DNA of 64,000 nucleotides from Berghia stephanieae (lineage: Eukaryota > Mollusca > Gastropoda > Nudibranchia > Aeolidiidae). The position numbers were made by a program, and so were the translations under genes. The first letter of the stretch is position 1. Every line of letters begins with the position of its first letter. The notes under the pieces were generated by a model. The model was given only the letters and a program-made list of their open reading frames with translations. It did not search any database and was not told the DNA's origin. Location: positions 91,041,745 to 91,105,744 of the forward strand of contig CM067445.1 of the NCBI GenBank assembly GCA_034508935.3, in the 5' to 3' direction. Of the stretch, positions 12,259-24,470 are shown in pieces.

Positions 12259-12352
12259 AAAAAGGGACGTTACCAGGATTCGAACCCACAACGTCGATTA
12301 TGGTCAAAATTCCAGGGCAGACGACTAAACCATTCGGCCATGACACCCACTT
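12259..12352 (-). repeat. tRNA-like SINE head or tRNA pseudogene
   Basis: The minus strand reads CATGGCCGAATGGTTTAGTCG (box A) and GGGTTCGAATCCTGG (box B), followed by a T-run that could be a Pol III terminator. The would-be acceptor-stem strands do not pair, so it is not scored as a functional tRNA gene. Confidence 0.45.
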
Positions 12353-12897
12353 CGAAGTCGACGCATATTGTGTATATGTAGTAACAACTGATTTTGATGT
12401 TGGTTAATTTTATGTTTTTATAGATATTTTATTAACTTTCCTTATTTCTATGTGCATCTGGAAACATTCCATATTCTGGAATGTGGATAATTGTTTAAAA
12501 GAGCGGAGTTTCAAATATTAATATGCGTCTGGGGATAATGAAAATTCGTTATCCCCAGACAGGTGTCTGGGGATAACAAATTTTTATTATCCCCAGACAG
12601 GTGTCTGGGGATAATCACAGCGTATGTTTAGGCATAGGGCAGGGCAAGGCTGAAGCGGGAGAGGAACAGGCCTAGGAAATCAGTACAGCAAGTTGGAATA
12701 TAAGATTAATAACGACAGGGCTTGCATTTTAAAAGAAACAGTATTTCCGTCCTTATATACCAAATTTATAAAATTTTAATTGAAACTGTCTTGAGGACAA
12801 AATCAACAAGTGGATATTTTTCATGCAACGGACCACTTGGTGAAGTCTTATTTTGTGTATTCTCGATCACGACCACGAATCAACACAAAGAACTCAC

Positions 12898-12979
12898 CAC
12901 AAAATGACATCGCAGCAGTCACTCCCATAACTCCAAAAAACGGGGAGTAAGGAGGAGCATCCATGTTGTAGTCTGCCAT
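12898..12979 (-). CDS. ATP6V0C: V-ATPase c subunit, exon 1 (start)
   Basis: The ATG at 12977-12979 opens MADYNMDAPPYSPFFGVMG, giving the short variable N-terminus and the first half of helix 1. The donor is TTTTGTG|GTGAGT. This start is chosen because PPYSPFFGVMG aligns with the N-termini of animal c subunits and the three exons then give one uninterrupted 157-residue frame (82+187+205 bases). Intron 1 is 3,783 bases and intron 2 is 1,205 bases. Nothing in the coding sequence is damaged. The gene faces away from the zinc-finger gene, about 8.6 kb from that gene's first coding exon. Confidence 0.96.
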
Positions 12980-13079
12980 TGTGAATTTGTTGTCTAAATA
13001 TTGGAAGTAAGTTAGAAAATTTAATGTAAAATTTATGCAAGATGTCTAGTCTCCCGGTTCTCAGTGGTGTAGCTAGTTG

Positions 13080-13180
13080 TGAGTGACGTATTTTGTCATA
13101 TGATCATGTGACTCTCACAAGATTTTTCACGTTGCATTCATTATTTCTATTGGTTGGATTGTCGGCTTCGTCCAATGAGA
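13080..13180 (-). promoter_or_regulatory. ATP6V0C: ATP6V0C proximal promoter
   Basis: About 100-200 bases upstream of the ATG lie an M-box type E-box (TCACATGA on the minus strand, 13104-13111), a CRE-like TGACGTA (13084-13090) and two opposed CCAAT boxes (13149-13153 minus strand, 13172-13176 plus strand). MiT/TFE factors are known to drive V-ATPase and other lysosomal genes through such E-boxes. The transcription start itself is not visible. Confidence 0.55.
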
Positions 13181-13743
13181 ATAATCGTTACTAAAAGTCT
13201 GCAGTATTCATTGTTTCCGTTTTCTCTTTCGTGATATCAAAAACTTGGAACGAATGAGACTTCCTAAATATTTCACGATTCAAAAGTAGTTGCGTTATTT
13301 ATTTAATTTTTATAGAGAACTAAGAAAGAAATAAAAGGCCCAGTACCCGAGAATGGACAAGATTTGTTTTTTTATATTTTTTTTTACTATTAACATTTGT
13401 TAGCATAAAAAGGGTGATGCCTAACTTTAACAGAGATTTTACTAAGTCTGATAACCGAAAGCTATTTTATGAGCATTTTATCAGTGTTTGTGATTAGCAG
13501 ATAACACTGGTTCTACGTGCTTCCACTACAACAATGAGACCATAATAATTTGGGGAATTAGACTTGTAAAGTAGTAGGTTAGGCGAAGCAGATGTTCTTT
13601 CAAATGTGTAAAAAAAATAATCAGGCCCTTAATGAATAATGACTGTCACGTGCTCAAATAGTGTAGATTTCCTAAATTGCTTCATAAGCATGTGTGAAAA
13701 GAATGGATACATGACCACAGAATATTTATTTATCACTGAGGTC

Positions 13744-13744
<1 letters not shown>
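13181..13744. other. Intergenic, nothing recognised
   Basis: AT-rich sequence upstream of ATP6V0C. No exon or repeat family member was found. Confidence 0.4.
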
Positions 13745-13823
<79 letters not shown>

Positions 13824-13977
13824 AACACACACACACACGAGAACAAACCCAGAGCGTGAGAGTGAGATAGTGTGTGTGCGTTGTGTGTGTGTGTGTTGTG
13901 TGTGTGGTGCTTGCCATGTGTTTGTGTGTGTGTGTGACTGAGAAAGAGAGAGAGAGAGACAGGGAGAGGGGGGGGAG
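13745..13977 (+). repeat. (TC)n / (GT)n compound microsatellite
   Basis: About 37 TC units are followed by (CA)n, irregular (GT)n and (GA)n, ending in a G-rich run. Confidence 0.95.
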
Positions 13978-14936
13978 GCGGGGGACTTGATGTTGCAGGG
14001 AGACCATAAGTTATTTGAAGTCTCCAAAAACAAAAAAAATGTAGTTTTCATTGTTAAAATAACTTTATGTGTGGGAAATTTGTCTTCGGAGGAATGAGAT
14101 ACAATGTTCCAAGTCCAGACTATAGGTATACGATATGAAGTGTCCTTTTCAACAAGATTAATTGAACATAGATGAATCTACAGTCCTGCAGTTGAAGCCG
14201 ATAAATTCGTAAGTCTGCCGAAGTTTTCTTAACACTAGTCCGGTCCGCGTAAGTGACCATTGCTGTTCCAGATCGTGAACATTGCGAACGTTGGAAAAGG
14301 GTGTTTGGGGAGGGAGACAGGTCGGAAGACGTCGTTTATCTGGCCCCGCGGTTTTTGCACAGCTTGCGGCCGCAAAATTAGGGCAAATTTTCTGATTTGC
14401 ATTGCAACCGCAAAATCTGCACGTTTTGCAAATTTTTGACAAATTCTTTGATTATTTTTTTTTTAATTCGAATATGACCTTTCATTTAAGTTAAATAAAA
14501 GGTCATATCCGAATTTTAAACTTCTATAAAACAATTTCCTTGACAGTAATTTTTTATTGTAATTTTGTTTACCCAACTTTGTGCCTATTTCCAAATCAGC
14601 ATAATTTATGGAAACATTTGCCATTTTTCTTTGTCCCATAATTTTGAGTTTGAAATTGGGTAATTCCGCGGGGGTATTTTATTACACCAATGTAATAGGC
14701 GTGATACAACATATTTAGAAACCTGCAGTTTTTTTTTCAAAATTTACTTATTTTCTTTGTTCAAAAAACCGCGGGGTCAGGTTTCTTCAAAAGTCAACAG
14801 AACAAAGATCGTTACATTTACCCTGAGGCTATTTTGGTCCTTCACTGCCATGTGCGTAGGTAGATTTTCAAGTCCTACACTTCTTTCATCTATGCATAGA
14901 AGGACAGAGACGCAAGCCGCGCCGCTCATTAGGTCG
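13978..14936. other. Intergenic, no gene recognised
   Basis: No coding exon was seen. Around 14335-14435 the sequence has the GCGGCCGCAAAA / TTTGCAAATTT character of the element at 410-841 and may be a diverged relative. Confidence 0.4.
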
Positions 14937-14945
14937 ATATTATTG

Positions 14946-15252
14946 AAAAATTGAGCTTTTATATAGCGCAATATCCACTAAATGTGCTCAAAGCGCTTTA
15001 CAAGGTGTCCCTGGTCAACAGCAACATTTAACATGTAGGACGGGACATAACGCCTATTAGGCGATATTACAATTTTTCGGACAAAGACAATGCTGTTTCA
15101 CGGCAGGTACTCATTTTACAGCTGAGTACGGTGAGAGAATATGAGTAAAGAGTCTTTGCCAAGGACTCAACTATGCGCCGAGCGCGAGGCTCGAACCCAG
15201 GACCTTCCGATCCGAAAGCGAGTGTCATACGACTAGACCACATAGCCGCACA
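14946..15252 (-). repeat. tRNA-derived SINE with 9-bp target duplication
   Basis: Flanked by ATATTATTG at 14937-14945 and 15253-15261. On the minus strand the head reads TGTGGTCTAGTGGTATGAC (box A) and GGGTTCGAGCCTCG (box B), closest by eye to tRNA-Pro. The body contains GTACCTGCCGTGAAAC and the tail AAAGCGCTTTGAGCAC ... TATTGCGCTATATAAAAG. Relatives are at 22847-23137, 33437-33718, 33840-34120, 41109-41400 and 57759-58960. Confidence 0.85.
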
Positions 15253-15261
15253 ATATTATTG

Positions 15262-15710
15262 TACATATAATGTATGCTCTAGATGGTATCCATATTGTAA
15301 AAACTATTGAAAACACCCAAAGCATAGCCGCGCGATTAGCCATAATAATATTATTGTCGAAAGAAAGAATAACTTTCTTTTTTTTTCTGTGGAAAATTAC
15401 AGACTTTTTGACGGCAGTTCTTAACAGACTTTGAAGCAAAAATTCAGCCATAAACAACCAAGATAGCATTTTTTAAAAATTAGATAACTGCCTCACCACA
15501 ACGACAAATTCCGTCGATCTTTCGAAAGTCCGAATTAGAACAGCTTTTTCCCTCGAACAAAAACACGTCAATTTGTTTTTCATAATTTTTGCACGGAAAC
15601 GCCACTGTTTTTCATTGTTGTTTGTTGTTTTGAATATTAAGTTGGTGTTGCTGTTATTTATATTTTTTATTTATTTTGTTGTTGCTGTTTCAATCCAGTG
15701 GAATTGGAAT
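15262..15710. other. Intergenic, nothing recognised
   Basis: AT-rich with T-runs. No exon or known repeat. Confidence 0.4.
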
Positions 15711-16141
<431 letters not shown>

Positions 16142-16179
16142 CATTATTATCACTTATTACCATCATTATCATGATCATC

Positions 16180-16396
16180 ATTTTGGAAATAATTTATTAC
16201 TTTCGCGGTCTAACTGGAAAAACAAAAACAACCTGAGAAAGGCTAACAACTGCAAAGCAGCGCCGTGCACGCGAATTAAAAAGGGGCAAATTCCTTGTTC
16301 AAAGAGAACAAAAAGCCCGAGATGCCGATAGCGGGACTCGAACCTGTGCCTCTTGGTATAAGTGCAATGCCTTATCCACTTTTCCATATCGCCCCC
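16180..16396 (-). repeat. tRNA-derived SINE
   Basis: The minus strand begins GGGCGATATGGAAAAGTGGA, has box-A-like TGGATAAGGCATTGCAC and box B GGTTCGAGTCCCGC, then a body with AACAAGGAATTTGCCCC. It is related in head and body to the copy at 28071-28270. Confidence 0.6.
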
Positions 16397-18589
16397 GATG
16401 GCAAAAGCGTTTTGGTATTACTAATTAATGTGGATATTTATAACATTGAAATTTTTATTTTACTGTCATTTATGCTATGCTATTAGCTAAAATAATCATA
16501 ACATCCGCAAACCGAATCTAACGCACCAACACACGTAACACACGTTTATGCTATAGTCTGATTGATATAAATTATTGAGATCATTGAAATGACTGTCTAA
16601 AAACAATAAAAAAAAAGAGCTGAGTGACGTCTATTTCGTTTCTTCTTTTGGAATTGATATTATCTGTCTATCAATCTATACTATATTACCTACGTAATCG
16701 TGACCACAGTCATCGTTTACTTATTTGCAGATACAGTCTGATAGCCCAAATTGTTGTGGGCTCATTGTTGTTATGAAAATAGTTTCAAACCCACGCAAAA
16801 TATTGACCATTAAACTTTTAATTCAAGACCTTAATTGTGTTCTATTATAAGACCTGCTAATAATATATTTTCTTCAAGTAGTTCTCTCCTGTTAGCTCAC
16901 GTTAGTTTTCTGTCCCTCAACACGAGTAAGCGCCCCACTCTAATTGTTGCAGCAGCCACCTATCTCTCTACCCATCGTGTAAGTCATAATCAAAGATCTA
17001 TTGTTTCTGCTTTAGACAGAGCAAAAGAGAATGGATGGAATGTTTCAAATACATAAGTAAATCTGCCGAGGCAGTCTTGTCTGACGACTGCTGAGGAAGG
17101 CAGATCCATTCATTCACCCATGGCTTTTCCGCTGTGGTTTTTTAAAGGATTGTCGTAAGGTAAATAATTCTGATGCTTCCCATCATTCCAAAGCAGACGG
17201 AACTCTCCGCTTGGCGTGTTTAGAAGACTCCGCCATATTTGTGTTTTTGCCTCCATCTCTGAAGATTTGTATGAGGAACTCTTCATAAACAATAAAGTAA
17301 GGGATTCAAAACATTGAAAACACTTTCGTTTCCAAGTTTGTAAACAAAATAATGGTAATAATTAAAATAAGCAAGTCTGAAAATTAATAAATCTCTTGTT
17401 ATTTAGGGTGAAAGTCTAATTATAATAAAAGCCAGTTTGTGTTCGCTTATGCAGACTTGAACTAGGTATGGCAAACCCTCTTATCGAGTCATGGCTTTAT
17501 TGGCAAACCGAGAATTTTAACTCAAATCGTCTCTCTCTTTTTCTCATTTTCAGTCCGTCAAATAAAACGTTTTTGGTATCAAATTAAATCTCAAATCTTC
17601 ATCTTTAAAAAAACGTTCATGCTTTTTTCATATGATTTGCCGTTATTTCATGGCTTTGAGTTGAAGAAGAGGAGTAAACTTCGATTTGGAACCGGCGCTC
17701 CGCTACTCGATCACCGTAACTGACGGTTGTCTTTTCTCTCCGCTCGGCTGGTCGCGTCAGCGCTATTAATAGTAACGTCAATGGCTGCATCCGAAAGAAA
17801 ATTGAACAAGCTTTCATTCGATACCAGATTCGCATTTTTATGATTTTTTTCAAAGGTTGAAGTTTCAAGTTAAAAACTTTAAATTGATAAAAAAATTGAG
17901 AAAAATTTGAAAATTTGGACGATTCTGGTATCAAAAGAAAGTTTAAAATCTCAGCTTTAAAATGATGTATACGAAAGCAAGATTAATAGCTTTGCGTTCA
18001 CCAGCCAACTGAAAACGAAACTACAACTACAACATTTGCCGTATTCACTTCACTCATATGCCGGCTCAGGCAAGGGGCACAATCGCTGATATTTCGTAAC
18101 TTTGCGTTGAAATTGACAATTTTGGCTTTGTCAGCTACTTTAGGGGCAAATTATTTCTATTTTACTTAGAGTTGAGCTCAGAAAAAAAATACACATATTG
18201 TTTATAAAAAGATGTGTATTGTTAGAAAGTTACAGAGGTCTGGTTTGAATATTTATGAAAATACGGCATTTTGAAAACGGACAAAAGGTTGCTTTCAAAG
18301 AAGGACAAATTTTGGCGATTTTCTACAAATTTCGAAATAACATATCTTTTTTAATTTTTAACCAATTTTAATAATTTTTATACCAATTTAATCAGGAAAA
18401 AAAGTTCTACCTGTTGAATGCAACTTAAAGACAACAATTATATAATCCAAATTTGGGTTTTCCGTACCTACTTGAACTCAAAGTCAAAGAAGTAGGTAAG
18501 CAAACTTAATCTGCTACTCAGGCTCAGGCAACTGCCTGACTGCTAGTGCTACTGCCGCCACTGCTGTCTCTGTCTACACTCAAGACTAC
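16397..18589. other. Intergenic, no gene supported
   Basis: Only short isolated ORFs occur (for example a 60-codon one on the minus strand at 17110-17292), without splice partners, domains or recognisable similarity. No repeat family of this window was found. Confidence 0.4.
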
Positions 18590-19250
18590 GACAAAACGAT
18601 AAGAAGCTTAGAGAGAGTGTGCTTAGGCGAGCAACAAAGGTCGTTGGTGGACTCAAGGACTTGAGTTATGAACAGCGCCTGAAAAGAGTAGGACTGCCAA
18701 GTATGGTCTATCGGCGTTTGAGTTTGAGAGGTGATATGATTCATACATGATTGAGTTGATTGAGACCTATAACTATAAAATAAGTTCACACATTGCTTGT
18801 ACGCGACTCAGGATGGGCTGTTCACAGTAGACAAAAAATCAGTCACCAGGGGCCACTCATACTCATATAATATAAACTTCTGAAACCCAGAGTTAAACCT
18901 AACCACCCTTCGACAGAACTTTTTTACACAGAGAGTAATTGAATAATGAACGTTGGAACGCATTGCCAGCAAATGTCGTTGAAGCGCCGAGTGTCAATGC
19001 TTTCAAGAATAGATTAGATGCTGTGATGGAAAGTTATGTGCATAGTGTAGAAGTGCCTCCCACCCAAAATAGCTATGATCAAAAGATCAGTAGAGAAAGT
19101 ATAGTGTAGGCTAGCCCCTGATCACAAGATCAGGTAGGGAAATGCATTAGATCAGTTGTGAACAAGACATTCAGTGACTGGAAGGACTCAGCGACAGGCC
19201 AGTGGCCTAATCAAGCGACGTCGATACCTTCTATTCTATTCTATTCTATT
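18590..19250 (+). mobile_element. 3' end of a CR1-like LINE, broken
   Basis: Reading frames match the C-terminal part of CR1-type ORF2: RRATKVVGGLKDLSYEQRL, LKRVGLPS and later WNALPANVVEAPSVNAFKNR, ending in a stop near 19108. A 3'UTR follows with a short (ATTCT)n tail at about 19229-19252, which sets the plus orientation. The pieces lie in different frames, so this is a decayed 5'-truncated copy from a different LINE family than 2340-4165. Confidence 0.8.
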
Positions 19251-19929
19251 CTAAAACAACTACAGTTCAGTACAGTACAGTTTACTGAACTGCTATATTA
19301 CACACAGACCGGGCGCCCATCCAAAAAAAAACTCAACTCAAACTTTGAGTCAAAGTCCAGTTTAACCACCGAGGCCGAGTTTTAATTATATAAATTTTCA
19401 ATGGAAGTGGAAGTGTCTCGCTAGGGCGCTAGCCCTAGGCCCTAGAGACTAGGTCAGTGTCAGTGAGACCAAAATCTTGATAGGCCTTCAGAAAGTGCCG
19501 AAAGCTCCTCGTGCTAAGTATTTCTTTATTTTTCAATTTGAATTTTTACCGTGGATCTTTTGTCCATTTATTTATTCAATTTGTCAATATTCATATAGGC
19601 TACCATTCTATTACTATTACTATTATTAGTCTATTAGTATTAGTACTATTACTATTAGTAATAGTAATAGACTATTAGTATTAGCATTTTAAAAACTCTA
19701 GAACAGTCTTAAGTCTTAAGATAGATTAGTGAAAATTTAAATTTTCCTAATACAAATTATACTAATACAACCATTGTTTTGGTTAAGTTTTCCGCCACCA
19801 TTTTGTTTTGTGACGTATTGAAAGCAGTCCTACTCCCAGGTTTTTTTTTTCTATCAGGGCAATAGGGTTAGTCTTAGTCTTAGTAAAGGTGCCGTGGTGT
19901 TTGTTTTTCATATTAGGGTTAGTTAAAGG
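19251..19929. other. Intergenic, nothing recognised
   Basis: Includes a short irregular ATTAGT/ACTATT stretch (about 19605-19690) that is partly self-complementary. No exon seen. Confidence 0.4.
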
Positions 19930-21110
19930 TACTACTACTACTACTAGGTTTTATTTTTTTTCTTAGGGTTAGTTGAGGGAATATTTGGGTTGTTTCCCTT
20001 AGCATGAGGAGCTTTCGGAAGGCCTTCCAAAATCTTGGTCTCCCAAGCCAAAACAGGCTATTTTGGCTAGGGAGTCCAAGATTTTGGTTTACCGGGATAA
20101 AACCGTATTTCTGTATATAGATTGTTTCTTTCTGTTGAAGAGACAAGCTTTTTTCTTCTTTTTATTTATTTCCTGATTGTTTGTTTTTGTTGCTGGTCTT
20201 ATTTTTTTTTCTTTTTTTTTTCTTTTAAGCCTTGTAATAATCTCACCAACCCCCACCTCCAAAATAAGTCAGAAGAGAGATTGTAAGTTATCGGCTGTCC
20301 AACACAATAATTTAGTTTTCATTTTTTCTTTTTCTCTTTTTAAAAATTAAAAAGTAATATTCCTCAATTTTTCTGAGGAGACCACAATTTTGGTCTTCCG
20401 AGTATAACCGACTTCAAGTATAACCTTATTTTCATTTACTTGCTTCTTTATGTTGTGGAGTTTTGTTTTGTTTGTTTTGGGTTTTTATTTTTGTTTGTTC
20501 TTTATTTATTGTTTTGTTTTGGTCTCCTTAACCAAAATGGCTTCCCACCATATAACCATATTTTTGTTTATGGAGCTTTTTCTTTATGTTGAAGTTGTAG
20601 GGGGTATTATTACTCTGTCTAAAATAAAAAAGCCCCAACAACTACAAAAACAAACAAGAATAAATAAATAACTGGCCTCTTCAACATAAAGAAACAACTC
20701 CACAAATGCAAATACGGATTTATGTCGTGAAGCCAAAATTGTGGCCTCTTTAGCAAAAATTGAAGGTTTATTTTTTCAAATAAAAGAAAACTAAAAAAAA
20801 AAGAAAGAATAGTAAAATTATTTTTGTAATGGACGGCCATTTACTTTTTCTGGGGGGGGGGGGGGGTATGGGGTGATTTGAATAATTTTATTATAATGCA
20901 TTAAATAAAAAGACAAGCCAAAAAACAAGAACAGCAAAGAACATATAAGTATTAAGTAAAAAATAAGAAAAAAAACTTGCATCTTCAACTTAAAGTAACA
21001 GCCATTCTGGCTAGGGAGACCAAAGCAAAACAGTAAGCAAAGAACAGAAAGATAGAAAAAATATTCACTCTGAATCATGAATATTTTCAATGCATGGTGA
21101 CTAAACAAGC
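19930..21110. repeat. Interspersed and inverted modules of a low-complexity repeat
   Basis: A module containing CTTTATGTTGAAG, GGAGACCAAAATTTTGG-type stretches and GTATTTCTGTATATAGATTG recurs several times in both orientations. The best pair is 20520-20600 against 20670-20760, with roughly 90-base imperfect inverted arms. A 14-base G run lies near 20855. There is no convincing coding sequence. Confidence 0.4.
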
Positions 21111-21563
21111 TTACTCGGAACCCTTAATTAAATTTGACTGAAATGATCGCTGTTTACAGATAACAAAGTTTGAGGTCTATGGGGCAGGCAGATTGAAATA
21201 TTAAACAACAAATTCTATAATTTACTTTACTATTGCTACTCTACCTTATGAGGAAAAGTGGAAATTTCCACTGAGAAGGGAGGCCAACTCACACCAGAGT
21301 AATATTTTGCACTCAATCTAAAACATTTGCTCCCAGCAATAGTTAACTGCTGGATTAAATTTGACATGCTTCTTTCGGTACGTATCCAAAATTGTTTTTA
21401 TAAGTGTCATATTTAATACCATTTCATTTTTTTTAAACGTCAAGACTTTCAACAATCTTTCTTTATGTATAAAATCAACATTTAGTTAATGATAGTAGAA
21501 ATTATAATTTCTGATTGATTTTATCCTATATTATTTCAGTGTGTCATCTGACCTTGGAACAAA

Positions 21564-21642
21564 ATGCCATCGCCAGCCACAAGATCAGGTCGACTGACGA
21601 AACTAAACCAACAAGTCGAAGAAAATGAGAAAAACAGTAAAG
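21564..21642 (+). CDS. C2H2 zinc-finger / AT-hook protein, coding exon 1
   Basis: This is the first coding exon of a nuclear, DNA-binding-type protein of about 1,600 residues spread over 15 coding exons to 39237. Domain order: basic/Ser-rich N-terminus (about 1-190), long acidic low-complexity region with several SUMO-type motifs such as VKEE and IKQE (190-910), AT-hook KRGRPK (about 950), ten C2H2 fingers (about 1015-1345) and an acidic C-terminus (to about 1606). The start ATG follows AACAAA and is preceded at 21539 by a good acceptor (TATTTCAG), so at least one non-coding exon lies upstream. Orthology is unresolved; a chromatin or transcription regulator is the inferred role. Confidence 0.8.
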
Positions 21643-22352
21643 GTATTTGTATTAAGATGAACATGAAAGTAACCATTCATATTAGTAGTGATTGGCCATC
21701 TGAGTTGTAAATAAAGTTCATTGAGCTGGAGTTTATCCCAACTTTGTCTTATAATTATTATAGTTCAATTGAATGTTGCTTTGCAGACATATTTTTCTTT
21801 TCGAAAAGAAGTACAATTTAAACCACTTTCATGCACAGCTATGAGGAACATCCAAAAGGAAACTGGAAAAAAGACTTAACTTTTGAACCAAAAGACACTT
21901 TTCTATCTGTAAACGCAGAAAAATTAATTCATTGAGAGCTACAGTCTGATTCCATTTGTGATGCAAAAGGGTTTATTGTTGTACCCGATTCTTCCCCTTT
22001 CAAGTACCTGGGTTTCTTGGCCATTGGGTCAAGTGTTAACCGGGCCATAAAATCAGCAGGTAATCACTAGTTATTACCTTTTGGATAGTTTGGGATGATA
22101 GTCTAAATGGTATACTCTTGGACCATTAACATCTTATAGCAAGAAATGGTTTGGTTTTTTTGTTTTGTTTTTATTTACAAGTATGTAGTAAGTTTTCACA
22201 GTTTATTAGAGATAACTTATGGGATAAGATTTTACCTTTAAAGTGATTTAAAGTTACACTTGTTTGACAACATCAGTTGATATTTAACATCGCAATATTC
22301 CATGACACAGATGAAGCTGATTAAAATTATTGTATTTATATTCATTATTCAG

Positions 22353-22796
22353 ATGCTTCAAAACAGAAAGCAAAACCTACACCTTCAGTACCTACACGCA
22401 CCAGTGCAAGGAAATCCAGTGGAAATAAGTCTCCCAGATCATCTGAAGAATCAAATGATTTATCCTCTCTAAAAGCAGGAAGATCAAAACGAAATGCTAA
22501 TAATGATATTACGGAAAGCAATTCCCCAAAGAAAGTTGCATCAGAAACCTCAAATGAAAGTGAATCTCCGTTACCAGTGGAATCAAAAATTTCAACATTA
22601 GATATATCTATCAAGATGGATAAAGATCTCAAAAAATCAGATGGAGACTTGAAGAAGTCATCCAACACTCCTACATCAGCAGTTCGCAGAAGTAGTCGGG
22701 CTCCAGTGCCATCAAGTAAATTCAAGGATATGGAGATGGTTTTGACTCCAAATGCACAGAAAACGAAAAGGTCATTGTCTGTGAGTTCACCTGGGG
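22353..22796 (+). CDS. Zinc-finger gene exon 2 (basic, Ser-rich)
   Basis: Acceptor TTATTCAG and donor GGGG|GTAAGA. It encodes about 148 residues rich in Ser, Lys and Asn, including VRRSSRAPVPSSKFKDMEM and a C-terminal AQKTKRSLS, with nuclear-localisation-like basic clusters. It is open throughout, entering with two bases of a split Asp codon and leaving after one base of the next codon. Confidence 0.85.
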
Positions 22797-22846
22797 GTAA
22801 GAATTTAAAAAAAAAATTTTCTCATTCTATGTTTATTGTACACATA

Positions 22847-23137
22847 AACTTGAGCTTTTATATAACGCAATATCCACTAAACATGCTCAATCGCTTTACA
22901 AGAGCTCCCTAGCCAACAGCAACACTTAACATGTAGAACAAGACACGATGCCTGTTAGACGATATTGCAATTTTTTTCGGACAGAGACAACGCTGTTAAC
23001 GGCCAGGTACTCCTTTTACACCTGAGTACGGTGAGATAATGTGGGTAAAGAGTCTTTTCCAAGGACTCAACTATGCGCAGAGCGAAGCTTGAACCCAGGA
23101 CGAGTGTCATACCACAAGACCACATAGCCTCACATAA
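22847..23137 (-). repeat. tRNA-derived SINE copy (intronic)
   Basis: Same family as 14946-15252: tail GAGCTTTTATATAACGCAAT at its left end and head CTTGTGGTATGACACTCG-like on the minus strand. It lies 50 bases after the exon 2 donor. Confidence 0.8.
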
Positions 23138-24390
23138 GAAAGATATGTATCAGGATGGCACATTTTCCCCCTTTTCACTCTACGGTCCTAATTTAGAATA
23201 ACTTCTGTGTGTGAGATTTGGACATGCCTCAATTTATTTGATATTGAGGGGGGAGGGGAGTGGAGTGAGGGCTACGTAAATTTATATCCAGTTTATTTCC
23301 CCACTTCTCCCTTGAGTCTATGCCTGGATTTACTTGCTATTCAGAACTGTATACAATGAAACACAGAAATCTCAAACAAGTCGGGGACATTGCTTATTAT
23401 ATGATCGATATTTCCACGTTGAGTATTTTACAAAGATTATGAGGAGAAAAATTATGTAGTGATGTAAATTTAGTTGGTTTTGGCAAGGTCCCATTATGAT
23501 GACCCCATTTTTATCCTGCATTGGGTCATACTCTAGATTATCTTGGCACTGATCTACAACAACTATTAACCATTAGTTTGGTGCATCTTGTTTCATTCAA
23601 TAACGATAATTGTAAGAAGAAAAAGCCAATTAGTCACATTATATTATACACTCAGCATGTGATGACATTACCTAGCTTATCACTATCATTCCTCACTCGT
23701 ATCTTTCACTTCTCTCCTCTCACCTCACTTTCCCCAACTGTAATTGCTTGTTTGATTTTGTGTAACAGTAATAGCCTCAAGCAATCACTGTCTCGTTGGT
23801 CTCCCATTGGTACTGGTGGCAGGATAATGTGCATATGACACTGGTCAAATTGCTTCACATATTCCCTTCAACACACAAACATGCCCATGTTGAAAAAAAT
23901 CTTTCATTTCTGTTCAATACAAACAAAACACAGAATTATCCATGAACATTCAAGTGAATATCCAGTTTGTTCAAGATTTTCATTTTAGCCTCCGAAAGTG
24001 ATCACAATTTTCTTATCATCAATACTATGGAAATAGAGGGATTCAATGGGTAATAGTAATTGAGACGTGTTTTAGATTTCTGTGATTTGGATTTCATGTT
24101 TGGGATTATCATGCTTCACTGTCTATTCATTTGTAGGCTTTTCCTGTTTATTTAAGATATGATTACAGAATTAAAGAAAACTAACTTACATGCTCACATT
24201 GAACCCAAAGCAGGCCCAAAATGCAGTATTAGATCATATTTTCACATTTCATTTTGGAAAAATGTTGCAAATTAGACATGTTTTAAAATTTATTTTCGGT
24301 TTATCAATGGTCATCTTGATGAACATATCTTCTGTTCAGCAAAGTGACAAATTATTCGTGTTTTTAAAAAAAAATGTATTTCTGATACAG

Positions 24391-24433
24391 ATCCTGTTAC
24401 AGAGCCTAGTCCTAAGAGGAGTAGGAGAAACAG
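24391..24433 (+). CDS. Zinc-finger gene alternative exon 3a
   Basis: A 43-base exon with acceptor TCTGATACAG and donor AACAG|GTAGAA. It encodes DPVTEPSPKRSRRN, with a compact basic cluster PKRSRR that looks like a nuclear-localisation signal. It joins exon 2 and exon 5 in frame only if the 25589-25655 exon is skipped. Confidence 0.6.
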
Positions 24434-24470
24434 GTAGAAAATTACAATCTTATTTAAATGGGATAGAAAT

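Larger units (their letters stand above)
10568..12624. mobile_element. Candidate element bounded by inverted palindrome blocks
   Basis: Two blocks, 10568-10656 and 12523-12624, are inverted relative to each other. Each is built from repeated near-perfect 27-28 base palindromes whose half-site is TTATCCCCAGACA, joined by AAAAATT-type linkers. Their outer ends also match in inverse orientation (GCTGTCATTATTCCC against GCTGTGATTATCCCC). The roughly 1.9 kb interior holds microsatellites and a tRNA-like fragment but no transposase ORF. It lies within ATP6V0C intron 1. A non-autonomous TIR or foldback element is the simplest reading; no clear target duplication was seen. Confidence 0.5.

Noticed and set aside
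14946-15252. tRNA genes at the several box A / box B sites
   Set aside because: Heads are followed by shared SINE bodies and tails, with target duplication in this copy; acceptor stems do not pair properly.
17110-17292. 60-codon minus-strand ORF
   Set aside because: Isolated, no splice partner, no recognised family.
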